Assembly: GCF_000442255.1 (NCBI RefSeq)
Contig: NZ_KE557275.1
Location: 71,232 to 135,231 of the forward strand
Length of the DNA: 64,000 nucleotides
Reading direction: 5' to 3'
Source of the DNA: Salipiger mucosus DSM 16094
GTDB lineage: Bacteria; Pseudomonadota; Alphaproteobacteria; Rhodobacterales; Rhodobacteraceae
The notes under the pieces are model-generated. The model did no database searches and was not told the origin of the DNA. It saw nothing but the letters and a program-made list of their open reading frames with translations. Below, one piece after another: positions 1-7,045 of the stretch (positions are counted from its first letter, which is position 1; each line of letters begins with the position of its first letter). The position numbers and the translations under genes are program-made.

Positions 1-170
1 CCGGGGTGCAGGGTGTGGGTCAGGTCGGCCACGCCGCCGGTGCCGCCCCCGCCGTGCGAGGCCGCCATCGCGGGCCCGGCCGCGGCCCCCAGCGCCGCCG
101 CGGCGCCCGCCCCGGCCGAGGCGCGGAAGAACCCGCGCCGCGACAGCATTCTGTCCTTAACCTTGTTCAT
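1..170 (-). CDS. Cyclase-family protein with Tat signal (N-terminal part only)
   Basis: The gene runs off the left edge, so only about 56 residues are visible. They start with a twin-arginine export signal: SRRGFF at residues 9-14, then an Ala/Gly-rich hydrophobic stretch ending in AMA, the likely signal peptidase site. The mature part begins with a Gly-rich linker and then DLTHTLHP, which resembles the start of the metal-dependent cyclase/kynurenine formamidase-like family (PF04199), where this His-containing motif binds metal. A periplasmic hydrolase or cyclase is therefore likely, with unknown substrate. An internal ATG at 149 would start the protein directly before SRRGFF and is an equally good start. 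Confidence 0.6.
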   Translation of the reverse strand, partial: MNKVKDRMLSRRGFFRASAGAGAAAALGAAAGPAMAASHGGGGTGGVADLTHTLHP

Positions 171-346
171 CACGCAGACATCACACATCTTCGGTCTCCC
201 TGTTGGTCGTATGACGCCGCCAGCCTAGCGCGTCCCGGCCACCACGCGACGGAATTTCCGTGACGGGCGCTTGATTTCGCCGCCGTCAGGCGGTCAGCTG
301 CCAAGCAAAGGGGCGGCGCGCCCGCCCGACCCGGACGGATATCACG

Positions 347-613
347 ATGTATGCCCTGGCGCGTTTCCTGCTGATCGGATTCGCCGTTCTGACGGTGATC
401 TACCTGGCGCTCTCGGCCTGGTCGCGGTCGGTGCGGCGGCGCAAGCTGCAGGCGCGGTGGGATGCCCGCGGTGGCCCCGGCACGCGCGCGGACTACGTCG
501 CGCGGGGCCTGCGGGCCTACGATCGCTCGCTCCGGCGCAAACTGATTCTGGGTGTCTATATCGTTCCTGCTTGCGTTGTGGCATTGATCGTCTATCTGAC
601 GAATTTCCACTAG
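347..613 (+). CDS. Small two-helix membrane protein (88 aa)
   Basis: The protein has an N-terminal membrane helix (about residues 5-24), a strongly basic central section (SVRRRKLQARW, later SLRRKL), and a second helix near the C terminus (about residues 66-85). I recognise no catalytic motif. Proteins like this are common next to DUF1523 genes in Rhodobacteraceae, sometimes under an unsupported efflux-pump name. The stop codon is 12 bases before the DUF1523 start, so the two genes almost certainly form an operon. The function is unknown. Confidence 0.75.
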   Translation: MYALARFLLIGFAVLTVIYLALSAWSRSVRRRKLQARWDARGGPGTRADYVARGLRAYDRSLRRKLILGVYIVPACVVALIVYLTNFH

Positions 614-625
614 GAGTCCGCCGAG

Positions 626-1246
626 ATGAGATACTTCAAATGGGCCGTCATCGCGCTGTTCTGGCTGCTTGTGGCGGGGTTCCTGCACTACACGCTGCCG
701 CAGCACGACGTGGCGCGGATCACGGACACCTACGAGAAGCGCATCGACCCGGGCGAAAACAGCTGGTTCTGGTCGCAGGCCGCCTCGGGCGACAGCACGC
801 TGGCGACCAACCGCGACGTGTTCTTCATCCAGACGCGGCTCGCCTCGGACGGGGTGATGGTCTACCGCAACGAGGACACCGGCTGGGGCTGGCCGCCCTA
901 CTTCAAGTTCGACACCGCGAACCTGCAGGCCGAGGCCGCCGACATGCGCTCGACCGCGGCCGATCCGCAGTGGGTGGTGATCCGTCACTACGGCTGGCGG
1001 AACGAGTTCCTGTCGATCTATCCCAACGCCGTCAGCATCCGCCCTGTGGCGGGACCGGACGTGACCATCGTGCCCTGGCTCAACATCGTGATCCTCGTGG
1101 CGCTGGCCGCCGTGGTCTGGGCGATCTGGGTCCGCTGGCGCCGGTTCCGACAGCGCCGCATCGACCCTGTGATGGAAGACATGAACGACGGGCTGGCCGA
1201 CGCCGGCGACCGGGTGCGCGGGCTCTTCGGGCGCAAGAAGGTCTGA
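626..1246 (+). CDS. DUF1523 family membrane protein (206 aa)
   Basis: The protein has an N-terminal helix (about residues 5-23), a periplasmic domain of about 125 residues rich in aromatics (SWFWSQ, GWGWPPYF), and a second helix near residues 150-168. A basic cytoplasmic tail ends in FGRKKV. The length and the conserved stretches around HYTLPQHDVARI and VVIRHYGWR fit the DUF1523 family, which is restricted to alphaproteobacteria and has no known function. It is the second gene of an operon with the 88-aa membrane protein. It converges on the soe operon, with 33 bases between the two stops. Confidence 0.85.
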   Translation: MRYFKWAVIALFWLLVAGFLHYTLPQHDVARITDTYEKRIDPGENSWFWSQAASGDSTLATNRDVFFIQTRLASDGVMVYRNEDTGWGWPPYFKFDTANLQAEAADMRSTAADPQWVVIRHYGWRNEFLSIYPNAVSIRPVAGPDVTIVPWLNIVILVALAAVVWAIWVRWRRFRQRRIDPVMEDMNDGLADAGDRVRGLFGRKKV

Positions 1247-1279
1247 GCGCCCTTCTGGTCGGCCGTGCCTGAGGCCCGC

Positions 1280-2239
1280 TCAGGCGCCGGTCTGGCCCAG
1301 GATCTGCGCCAGCACGCCGGGGCGGTCGTAGAGCGTCCACTCGCGGCGCAGCCCGTCGGGGCCGAACTCCGCCTGCGTCATCCCGAGGATGTCCACCATG
1401 GCCCCGGTCGGGCGCCCCAGCGCGCCGTGACCGTCGTGACGGCCCGTCAGGCGCCAGCGCATGGTGGCGCGCGGCGGGCCGAGCGCTTCCTCGGCCCCCA
1501 GCAGGTGCTCGACCCGGAACTCGGCCGAGGGGAAGGCCGCGCGCAATCCGATCCAGAAGGCCTGCGCCTCGCCCGGTCCGCAGCCGGTGTCGCCGCCGGG
1601 CAGGAAAAGCTCGGCCGCCGGGTCGTAGTGGCGCTCGATCACGTCGGTCTCGCCGCACATGACGCGGTGCAGCAGGTCGCCCAGCGTGTGGCCCCAGGCA
1701 TCGTCGTTGCCCGTCCCGGCGTAGCCCGGCGCGGGCAGGTCGCCCCCCGGCGCAGGCGCCGTGGCGAGACGCCAACGGGCGCCCTCTTCCTCGTCCATGC
1801 CGATCTGGCGCAACAGCGCCGCCTCGTCGCGCAGGATCCATTCCTCGCGCAGCTTTCCGGCGACGCACCAGCGCTCGGTCATGACGATGCAGCCCACCGC
1901 GCGGCCCGTGGGCGCCCCGTAGAGGCCCGGCCCGTCGTGCCGGCCCGCCATCTGGAAGCGCTGCGCCGCAACGAGCGCGTTCTGCGCGGTGGCGGTCCAG
2001 AGCGTTTCCTCGGGCAGCATCGAGAGATCGGGAAAGGCCGCCCGCCGCGCCGCGAGATCGGCGGCCACCTCGGCGGGGCCCGACATCGCCAGTCCGCCGC
2101 CGCCGTGCGAGACCACGTCGCCGGCCAGATACTCGGGCACCCGGTCCAGCCGCCGTGCCTCGCCCAGATCGCGGCGAAGCGCGTCGAGATAGGCCGCGGC
2201 ATCGTGCCAGTCGGGGGCAAACCCGGCGAGAAAGGACAC
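1280..2239 (-). CDS. Tandem NTF2-like (SnoaL-type) protein, last gene of the soe operon
   Basis: This 319-aa protein contains two NTF2-like folds, roughly residues 10-150 and 170-315. Each carries the EW-(I/T)-L-(R/Y)-D strand typical of SnoaL-like ester cyclases (EEWILRDE in the first, EWTLYDRP in the second). Some family members are polyketide cyclases or small-molecule isomerases, but many are only binding folds, so no reaction is assigned. The gene begins with GTG directly after the TGA of soeC, which implies translational coupling and a role connected to the sulfite dehydrogenase. Such a partner is not part of the described SoeABC complex. Confidence 0.75.
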   Translation of the reverse strand: MSFLAGFAPDWHDAAAYLDALRRDLGEARRLDRVPEYLAGDVVSHGGGGLAMSGPAEVAADLAARRAAFPDLSMLPEETLWTATAQNALVAAQRFQMAGRHDGPGLYGAPTGRAVGCIVMTERWCVAGKLREEWILRDEAALLRQIGMDEEEGARWRLATAPAPGGDLPAPGYAGTGNDDAWGHTLGDLLHRVMCGETDVIERHYDPAAELFLPGGDTGCGPGEAQAFWIGLRAAFPSAEFRVEHLLGAEEALGPPRATMRWRLTGRHDGHGALGRPTGAMVDILGMTQAEFGPDGLRREWTLYDRPGVLAQILGQTGA

Positions 2240-3100
2240 TCAGCGTCTCCCGTAGTAGAGGCTCACGACATGCTCGGCCTCGGCAAAGAACAACCAGCGC
2301 GAGACAAGCACGCCCGCGACATGCGAGACAAGGGCCAGCACGCCCAGGACATGCGGCAGGGGCAATGGCAGCGCGACCGGCAGGATCGCCATGAGAAACA
2401 ACGCGATGGCCCGAAGCTTGGTGACATGGCGGCGGGCCACGGTCCCGGCCATCTCCCGCATGACGTAGTTGCTGCCCGTGTGCGGCGGAAAGAGCGGGCG
2501 AGAGGCGTTCTCGAGCCCCGTGGCGGTTTCGAGGCTCGTGCCCGCGCGGGCGAAGCGGCCATCGCCATCCCACCAGGTGTAGAGCTGCAGCGCGCCGGCC
2601 AGGGGCAGCATGCCCAGCGCGACACCCGCGCGGCCTGCCAGCAGCGCACCGCCGGTGAGCGAAAGCCACAGGAAGAGCGCGGGCGTGGTCCAGTGGTGCC
2701 AGCGCGGCACGGTGCGCAGCTGCGCGTAGATCATCGAGGTCGTGCCGACCGTCACCAGCGCCAGCGCGGCGCCCAGCCAGCCCAGCGGCAGCACGACAAC
2801 GCCCAGCATCAGCAGCAGGCCATGCAGCCCCATGACGCCCAGCGCGGCGGCCGAGGCCCAGGCCTCGCGCGAGAGCCAGCTCGTGCGCCACTGGGTGAAG
2901 GCCTTGAGCGCCCGCTCGGGCCGCCGCAGGTGCAGGGCCGAGGCGCCCAGCCCCGCCAGCGTCAGCCCGTGGCCCAGCGCGAAGAAGACCAGCGCCACCC
3001 AGCCGGTGGGCGGCGTCGGGTCGATGCCCAGCCACGTCAGCAGCCCCAGCCCCAACCCCGACAGGGTCGTGAAGAAGACGAGCGAAGGGGCCGCGTGCAT
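2240..3100 (-). CDS. soeC: Sulfite dehydrogenase membrane anchor SoeC (DmsC/NrfD-like)
   Basis: This 286-aa integral membrane protein has about eight predicted helices and the general look of the DmsC family anchor. That family carries electrons between an iron-sulfur subunit and the quinone pool. Its place right behind an iron-sulfur subunit and a molybdopterin subunit makes it the anchor of that complex. The family also serves DMSO reductases. The name SoeC rests on the sulfite-oxidising SoeABC enzymes known from purple sulfur bacteria and roseobacters, and on the soeA-like catalytic subunit here. The start codon follows the soeB stop with one base between them. Confidence 0.8.
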   Translation of the reverse strand: MHAAPSLVFFTTLSGLGLGLLTWLGIDPTPPTGWVALVFFALGHGLTLAGLGASALHLRRPERALKAFTQWRTSWLSREAWASAAALGVMGLHGLLLMLGVVVLPLGWLGAALALVTVGTTSMIYAQLRTVPRWHHWTTPALFLWLSLTGGALLAGRAGVALGMLPLAGALQLYTWWDGDGRFARAGTSLETATGLENASRPLFPPHTGSNYVMREMAGTVARRHVTKLRAIALFLMAILPVALPLPLPHVLGVLALVSHVAGVLVSRWLFFAEAEHVVSLYYGRR

Positions 3101-3101
3101 C

Positions 3102-3851
3102 TCAGAGCTTCCCCAGCGTGCGGTCGATCCAGCCCAGCAGGCCGCGCGGCTCCTCGGCCACGGGCTCGAGGTAGGGCGCGAGCACGTCGGTCTCTCCTTC
3201 CCAGGCGTCGCGTGGGCGTGGGGGGAGATATTTGTTGACCGGCTTCGTCCCCTGCTCGGGCATCAGGTCCATGCCGCCGCGTTCGGCCACGAGCTGCGAA
3301 ACTTCGCTTTCGGGATCGCCGAGGTCGCCGAAGTGGCGCGCGTTCGAGGGACAGGTGCGCACGCAGGCGGGAGTGCGATCCTCCTCGGGGAGGTTGTCGT
3401 TGTAGATGCGGTCGACGCAGAGCGTGCATTTCTTCATCACGCCCTCGGCCGCGTCCATCTCGCGCGCGCCGTAGGGGCAGGCCCAGGCACAGAGGCCGCA
3501 GCCGATGCAATCGGACTCGTTGACGAGCACGATGCCGTCCTCGGTCCGCTTGTAGCTGGCGCCGGTGGGGCAGACGGCGACGCAGGGCGCGTCCTCGCAG
3601 TGCAGGCAGGAGCGCGGGAAGTGCACAAGCTGCGGCGGGCCCTGCTCGGGCGTGACCTCGAAGCTGTGCACGCGGTTGAGGAAGGTGCCGGTCGGGTCGG
3701 CGCCGTAGGGGTCCTGGTCGGAGAGCGGGCTGTCCTGGCTCTGCGTGTTCCAGCCCTTGCAGGAAACGACGCAGGCGTGACAGCCGACGCAGGTGTCGAG
3801 GTCGATGACCAGGCCGAGCTTGCGGTCGGTATGATCGGGTAGCGCGGTCAT
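3102..3851 (-). CDS. soeB: Sulfite dehydrogenase iron-sulfur subunit SoeB
   Basis: This 249-aa cytoplasmic subunit should carry four [4Fe-4S] clusters. The four cysteine groups are visible in order as CVGCHACVVSC, CLHCEDAPCVAVC, CIGCGLCAWAC and CTLCVD with a distant CVRTC, as in DmsB-type electron-transfer subunits. It passes electrons from the molybdenum subunit SoeA to the membrane anchor SoeC. The ATG at 3851 was chosen because it overlaps the stop of the small upstream ORF as ATGA. A GTG at 3860 would add three residues. No strong ribosome binding site precedes either start, so translation probably depends on coupling. Confidence 0.87.
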   Translation of the reverse strand: MTALPDHTDRKLGLVIDLDTCVGCHACVVSCKGWNTQSQDSPLSDQDPYGADPTGTFLNRVHSFEVTPEQGPPQLVHFPRSCLHCEDAPCVAVCPTGASYKRTEDGIVLVNESDCIGCGLCAWACPYGAREMDAAEGVMKKCTLCVDRIYNDNLPEEDRTPACVRTCPSNARHFGDLGDPESEVSQLVAERGGMDLMPEQGTKPVNKYLPPRPRDAWEGETDVLAPYLEPVAEEPRGLLGWIDRTLGKL

Positions 3852-4054
3852 GGAAAACACCGTGGCTCTTCATGAGCCTTGGCCTGCTGTCGCGGTTCCT
3901 CGCTCGGAAGCAAGGTCGGATGCCGCCAAGCCTGAGATTGCAGCAGTCGTCTTGCCGACCCGGAAGCAGGGCGCGGCAGCGCCGCCGGGCCGCGCATGAA
4001 GACGTGCCGCGCCGTGCCGCCAACGTCCCGAATTGGCTGCGAATACCGGCTCAT
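3848..4054 (-). CDS. 68-aa ORF bridging soeA and soeB, coupled at both ends
   Basis: The ATG overlaps the soeA stop as ATGA (4051-4054), and its own TGA overlaps the soeB ATG in the same way (3848-3851). The frame therefore fills the 200-base gap between the two subunit genes exactly. The product is basic and Pro/Arg-rich, with no recognised domain, signal or helix. About two thirds of its codons end in G or C, clearly below its neighbours, so it may be a young gene or a coupling device that only moves ribosomes to soeB. A short perfect stem, GGCTC-ATGAA-GAGCC, lies near its end. I do not recognise a homologue. Confidence 0.45.
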   Translation of the reverse strand: MSRYSQPIRDVGGTARHVFMRGPAALPRPASGSARRLLQSQAWRHPTLLPSEEPRQQAKAHEEPRCFP

Positions 4055-6876
4055 TCGCCCACCCTCCAGCGCAGCGCTCCGGGCCCCTTGCCCACGGGCG
4101 ATTTCAGCGCGCCGAAGACGGGCTGCGCCTCGTCGGGGACGGCGGATTTCTCGAGCCGCACGCGCAGGTCGAACCAGGCCGCCTGCCCGGTGATCGGGTC
4201 GGAATTGGACCAGCGGTGGCCGTCGCCGCGCTCGGGCAGCAACTCGTGGATCAGGTGGTTGAGCAGGAAGCCCTTGGTCGCCTCGGGCGCCTTCTCGTCC
4301 AGCGCCCAGGCGCCCTTGCGCTTGCCGATGGCATTCCAGGTCCAGACCGTGTCGGCGTTCAGCGCCGCCATGTGCGCGACCGGCACCGTGATCTCGCCGT
4401 GCGACGAGATCACCCGCACCCAGTCGCCCTCGGAAAGGTCCAGCTTCTCCCACCACCAGGTCGGCAGATAGAGCGGGTTCACCCCGTGGATCTGCCGCAG
4501 CCAGGCGTTCTGCGAGCCCCAGGAGTGATACATCGCCATGGGCCGCTGGGTGATGGCATGGATCGGGAACTCGGCCGGGTCCTCGTGGGCGTCCGACAGC
4601 GGCGCGTACCAGTCTGGAAGCGCATCGAAGGTGGCGGCGATCCGGCCGCGCAGATGCTCGGGCGGTTGCCGTTCGCCCTTGCCCTCGGCGGCGAGCTGGA
4701 AGCGGCGCAGCGGCTCGGACCAGAGCTGGATCAGGTAGGGCTGCGGCGCTTCGGCAAGGCCCATCTCGACCGCCCAGTCCTGGTAGGCCATGTTCCAGGG
4801 CTTGTAGTAGGCCGCCTCCTCGGGGACATGCGCGGTGAAATAGCCGCCCTGCGCGATGTAGCTGTCGAGCTGCGCCGCGTTGGGCTCGCCCCGGCCGTGG
4901 GTCAGCCCGGCCTCGCCCATGCGCCAGCCCGCCAGCGGGCCGACGCCCGGCTTGCGCTCGTGGTTGACGATGTAGTCGGCGTAGTCGGCATATGTGGGCG
5001 AGCCGTCCTCCTCGACCATGCCGGGCAGGCCCAGCCGGGCGCCGAGGTCCAGCAGCACCGACTGGAAGGGCCGCACGTCGCGGTCGGGCTCCACCACCGG
5101 CCAGCGGATCGCGTCGGCGGCGGCATCGGGTTCGCTGATCGGCCGGTCCAGCAGAGAGATGCAATCGTGCCGCTCGAGGTAGGTCGTGTCGGGCAGCACG
5201 AGATCGGCATAGGCCACCGTCTCGGACGAGTAGGCGTCCGAGCAGATGATGCGAGGGATGACATAGTCGCCGTCCTCGTCCTGGCGGGTCAGCATCTCGA
5301 TGGTGCCGCGCGTGTTCATCGAGGAGTTCCACGCCATGTTCGCCATGTAGAGGAACAACGTGTCGATCCGGTAGGGATCGCCCGCGGCGGCGTTCGAGAT
5401 CACCATGTGCATCAGCCCGTGCGCCGAGAGCGGGTTCTCCCAGGTGAAGGCCTTGTCGATGCGCTGCGGGGTGCCGTCCGCGTCCAGCGCGAGATCCTCG
5501 GGGCCCTGCGGAAAGCCCAGGTGCGGCCCCGGCAGCGGCGCGTCGGGGCATGCCACGGCATGGGGGCGCGGGTGCGCGTCTGCGGGCTTGGGATAGGGCG
5601 GCTTGAAGCGGAAGCTGCCCGGGGTCTCGACCGCGCCCAGAAGCACCTGCAGCACATGCAGCGCGCGGCAGGTCTGGAAGCCGTTGGCATGGGCCGAGAT
5701 GCCGCGCATGGCGTGCATGGCGACGGGACGGCCGGGCATGCTCTCGTGACGCTCGCCCCGGAAGTCGGTCCAGGGGCGGGGCAGGTCCACCGCCTCGTCA
5801 AAGGCCGCGCGGGCCAGCTCGGCGGCGATGCGGCGGATGCGGTCTGGCGCCACGCCGCAGCGGCCGGCCACCTTTTCGGGGGCGTATTTCGGGTCGAGGT
5901 AGCGCTCGGCGATCTCGTGCATGACCGAATGGTGGGTCACGCCCGCGCGCCGGATGTGGCCGGTGAGCTTGGGCTGCACGCCCTGCCCGTCCCAGGGCGC
6001 GGTCCGTCCGGTCGCGCGATCGACCACGAGCGGCTTGCCGTCCTCGTCGCGCAGGAAAAGGCCGTGGGTGTCGGACTTCGGATCGCAGTCCAGCAGCACC
6101 GGGGCATTGGTGTAACGCGCGAGGTAGTCGAGGTCGATTCGCCCGGCGCGCAGCAGCTCGTGCACCAGCGACAGGATGAACAGCCCGTCGGTGCCCGGCG
6201 TGATGCCCACCCATTCGTCCGCGATGGCGTTGTAGCCCGAGCGCACCGGGTTCACGCCGATGACCTTGGCGCCGCGCTCCTTGAGCCGGGCAAGGCCCAT
6301 CTTCATCGGGTTGGAGTCGTGGTCCTCGGCCACGCCGAAGAGCAGCATGAGCCGCGCGTTCTCCCAGTCCGGCGATCCGAACTCCCAGAACGAGCCGCCC
6401 AGCGTGTAGATCCCCGCGGTCGCCATGTTGACCGAACAGAAGCCGCCGTGCGCGGCATAGTTGGGCGTGCCGAACATCTGCGCCCACCAGCCGGTGAAGC
6501 TCTGCGACTGGTCGCGGCCGGTGAAGAAGGCCAGTTTCTCGGGCGCCTCGTGCCGCAGCGGCGAGAGCCAGTCGGCCGCGGTCTTCAGTGCCTCGTCCCA
6601 GCTGATCTCCTCGAACTCGCCCGAACCGCGCGGCCCCGTGCGGCGCAGCGGCTTGCGCAGACGCGCGGGCGAATTGTGCTGCATGATCCCGGCCGAGCCC
6701 TTGGCGCAGAGCACGCCCCGGTTCACCGGGTGATCGCGATTGCCCTCGATGTAGGAGACCTTGCCGCCCTTCAGGTGCACGTCGACGCCGCAGCGGCAGG
6801 CACACATGTAGCAGGTGGTCTTGCGGATCTCGTCCGAGACCCTGGGCGCGGTGTCGATCCGGGGCTGGTCCGTCAT
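4051..6876 (-). CDS. soeA: Sulfite dehydrogenase molybdopterin subunit SoeA
   Basis: This 941-aa molybdopterin oxidoreductase is the catalytic subunit of a SoeABC-like complex that oxidises sulfite to sulfate in the cytoplasm. An N-terminal [4Fe-4S] site is visible (Cys22, Cys25, Cys29, Cys57, in CYMCACRCG and GVLCAKG). The catalytic domain with GTPNYAAHGGFCSVN and the late molydopterin-dinucleotide-binding domain (from about residue 770) follow. There is no Tat signal, which fits cytoplasmic SoeA and argues against a periplasmic DMSO reductase. The gene is first in the operon and is followed by the bridging ORF, soeB, soeC and an NTF2-like gene. The exact substrate is inferred from family resemblance; polysulfide or another sulfur oxyanion is possible. 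Confidence 0.82.
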   Translation of the reverse strand: MTDQPRIDTAPRVSDEIRKTTCYMCACRCGVDVHLKGGKVSYIEGNRDHPVNRGVLCAKGSAGIMQHNSPARLRKPLRRTGPRGSGEFEEISWDEALKTAADWLSPLRHEAPEKLAFFTGRDQSQSFTGWWAQMFGTPNYAAHGGFCSVNMATAGIYTLGGSFWEFGSPDWENARLMLLFGVAEDHDSNPMKMGLARLKERGAKVIGVNPVRSGYNAIADEWVGITPGTDGLFILSLVHELLRAGRIDLDYLARYTNAPVLLDCDPKSDTHGLFLRDEDGKPLVVDRATGRTAPWDGQGVQPKLTGHIRRAGVTHHSVMHEIAERYLDPKYAPEKVAGRCGVAPDRIRRIAAELARAAFDEAVDLPRPWTDFRGERHESMPGRPVAMHAMRGISAHANGFQTCRALHVLQVLLGAVETPGSFRFKPPYPKPADAHPRPHAVACPDAPLPGPHLGFPQGPEDLALDADGTPQRIDKAFTWENPLSAHGLMHMVISNAAAGDPYRIDTLFLYMANMAWNSSMNTRGTIEMLTRQDEDGDYVIPRIICSDAYSSETVAYADLVLPDTTYLERHDCISLLDRPISEPDAAADAIRWPVVEPDRDVRPFQSVLLDLGARLGLPGMVEEDGSPTYADYADYIVNHERKPGVGPLAGWRMGEAGLTHGRGEPNAAQLDSYIAQGGYFTAHVPEEAAYYKPWNMAYQDWAVEMGLAEAPQPYLIQLWSEPLRRFQLAAEGKGERQPPEHLRGRIAATFDALPDWYAPLSDAHEDPAEFPIHAITQRPMAMYHSWGSQNAWLRQIHGVNPLYLPTWWWEKLDLSEGDWVRVISSHGEITVPVAHMAALNADTVWTWNAIGKRKGAWALDEKAPEATKGFLLNHLIHELLPERGDGHRWSNSDPITGQAAWFDLRVRLEKSAVPDEAQPVFGALKSPVGKGPGALRWRVGE

Positions 6877-7045
6877 GCGGGAACGATCCCTCCTTCGTCC
6901 CGAACGCTAGGGCAGCGCGGACGGCGAGGCCAGCAAATTCCCCTGCGCGATCCGGGGGATGAGCGGAAATCCCTCGACACGTCAGGTGGTTTTCCGGGCC
7001 ATGTGGGCGGGATCGATCCGGGCGCCGGCAATGGCACGAGAGGCC

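Noticed and set aside
1246-1285. Terminator between DUF1523 and the NTF2-like gene
   Set aside because: A GCCTGAG/CTCAGGC stem exists at 1267-1285 but it has no T-run and overlaps the NTF2-like stop codon.
2240-6876. Operon read as a DMSO or TMAO reductase
   Set aside because: The large subunit has no Tat signal and resembles cytoplasmic SoeA more than DmsA. The anchor type alone does not decide.
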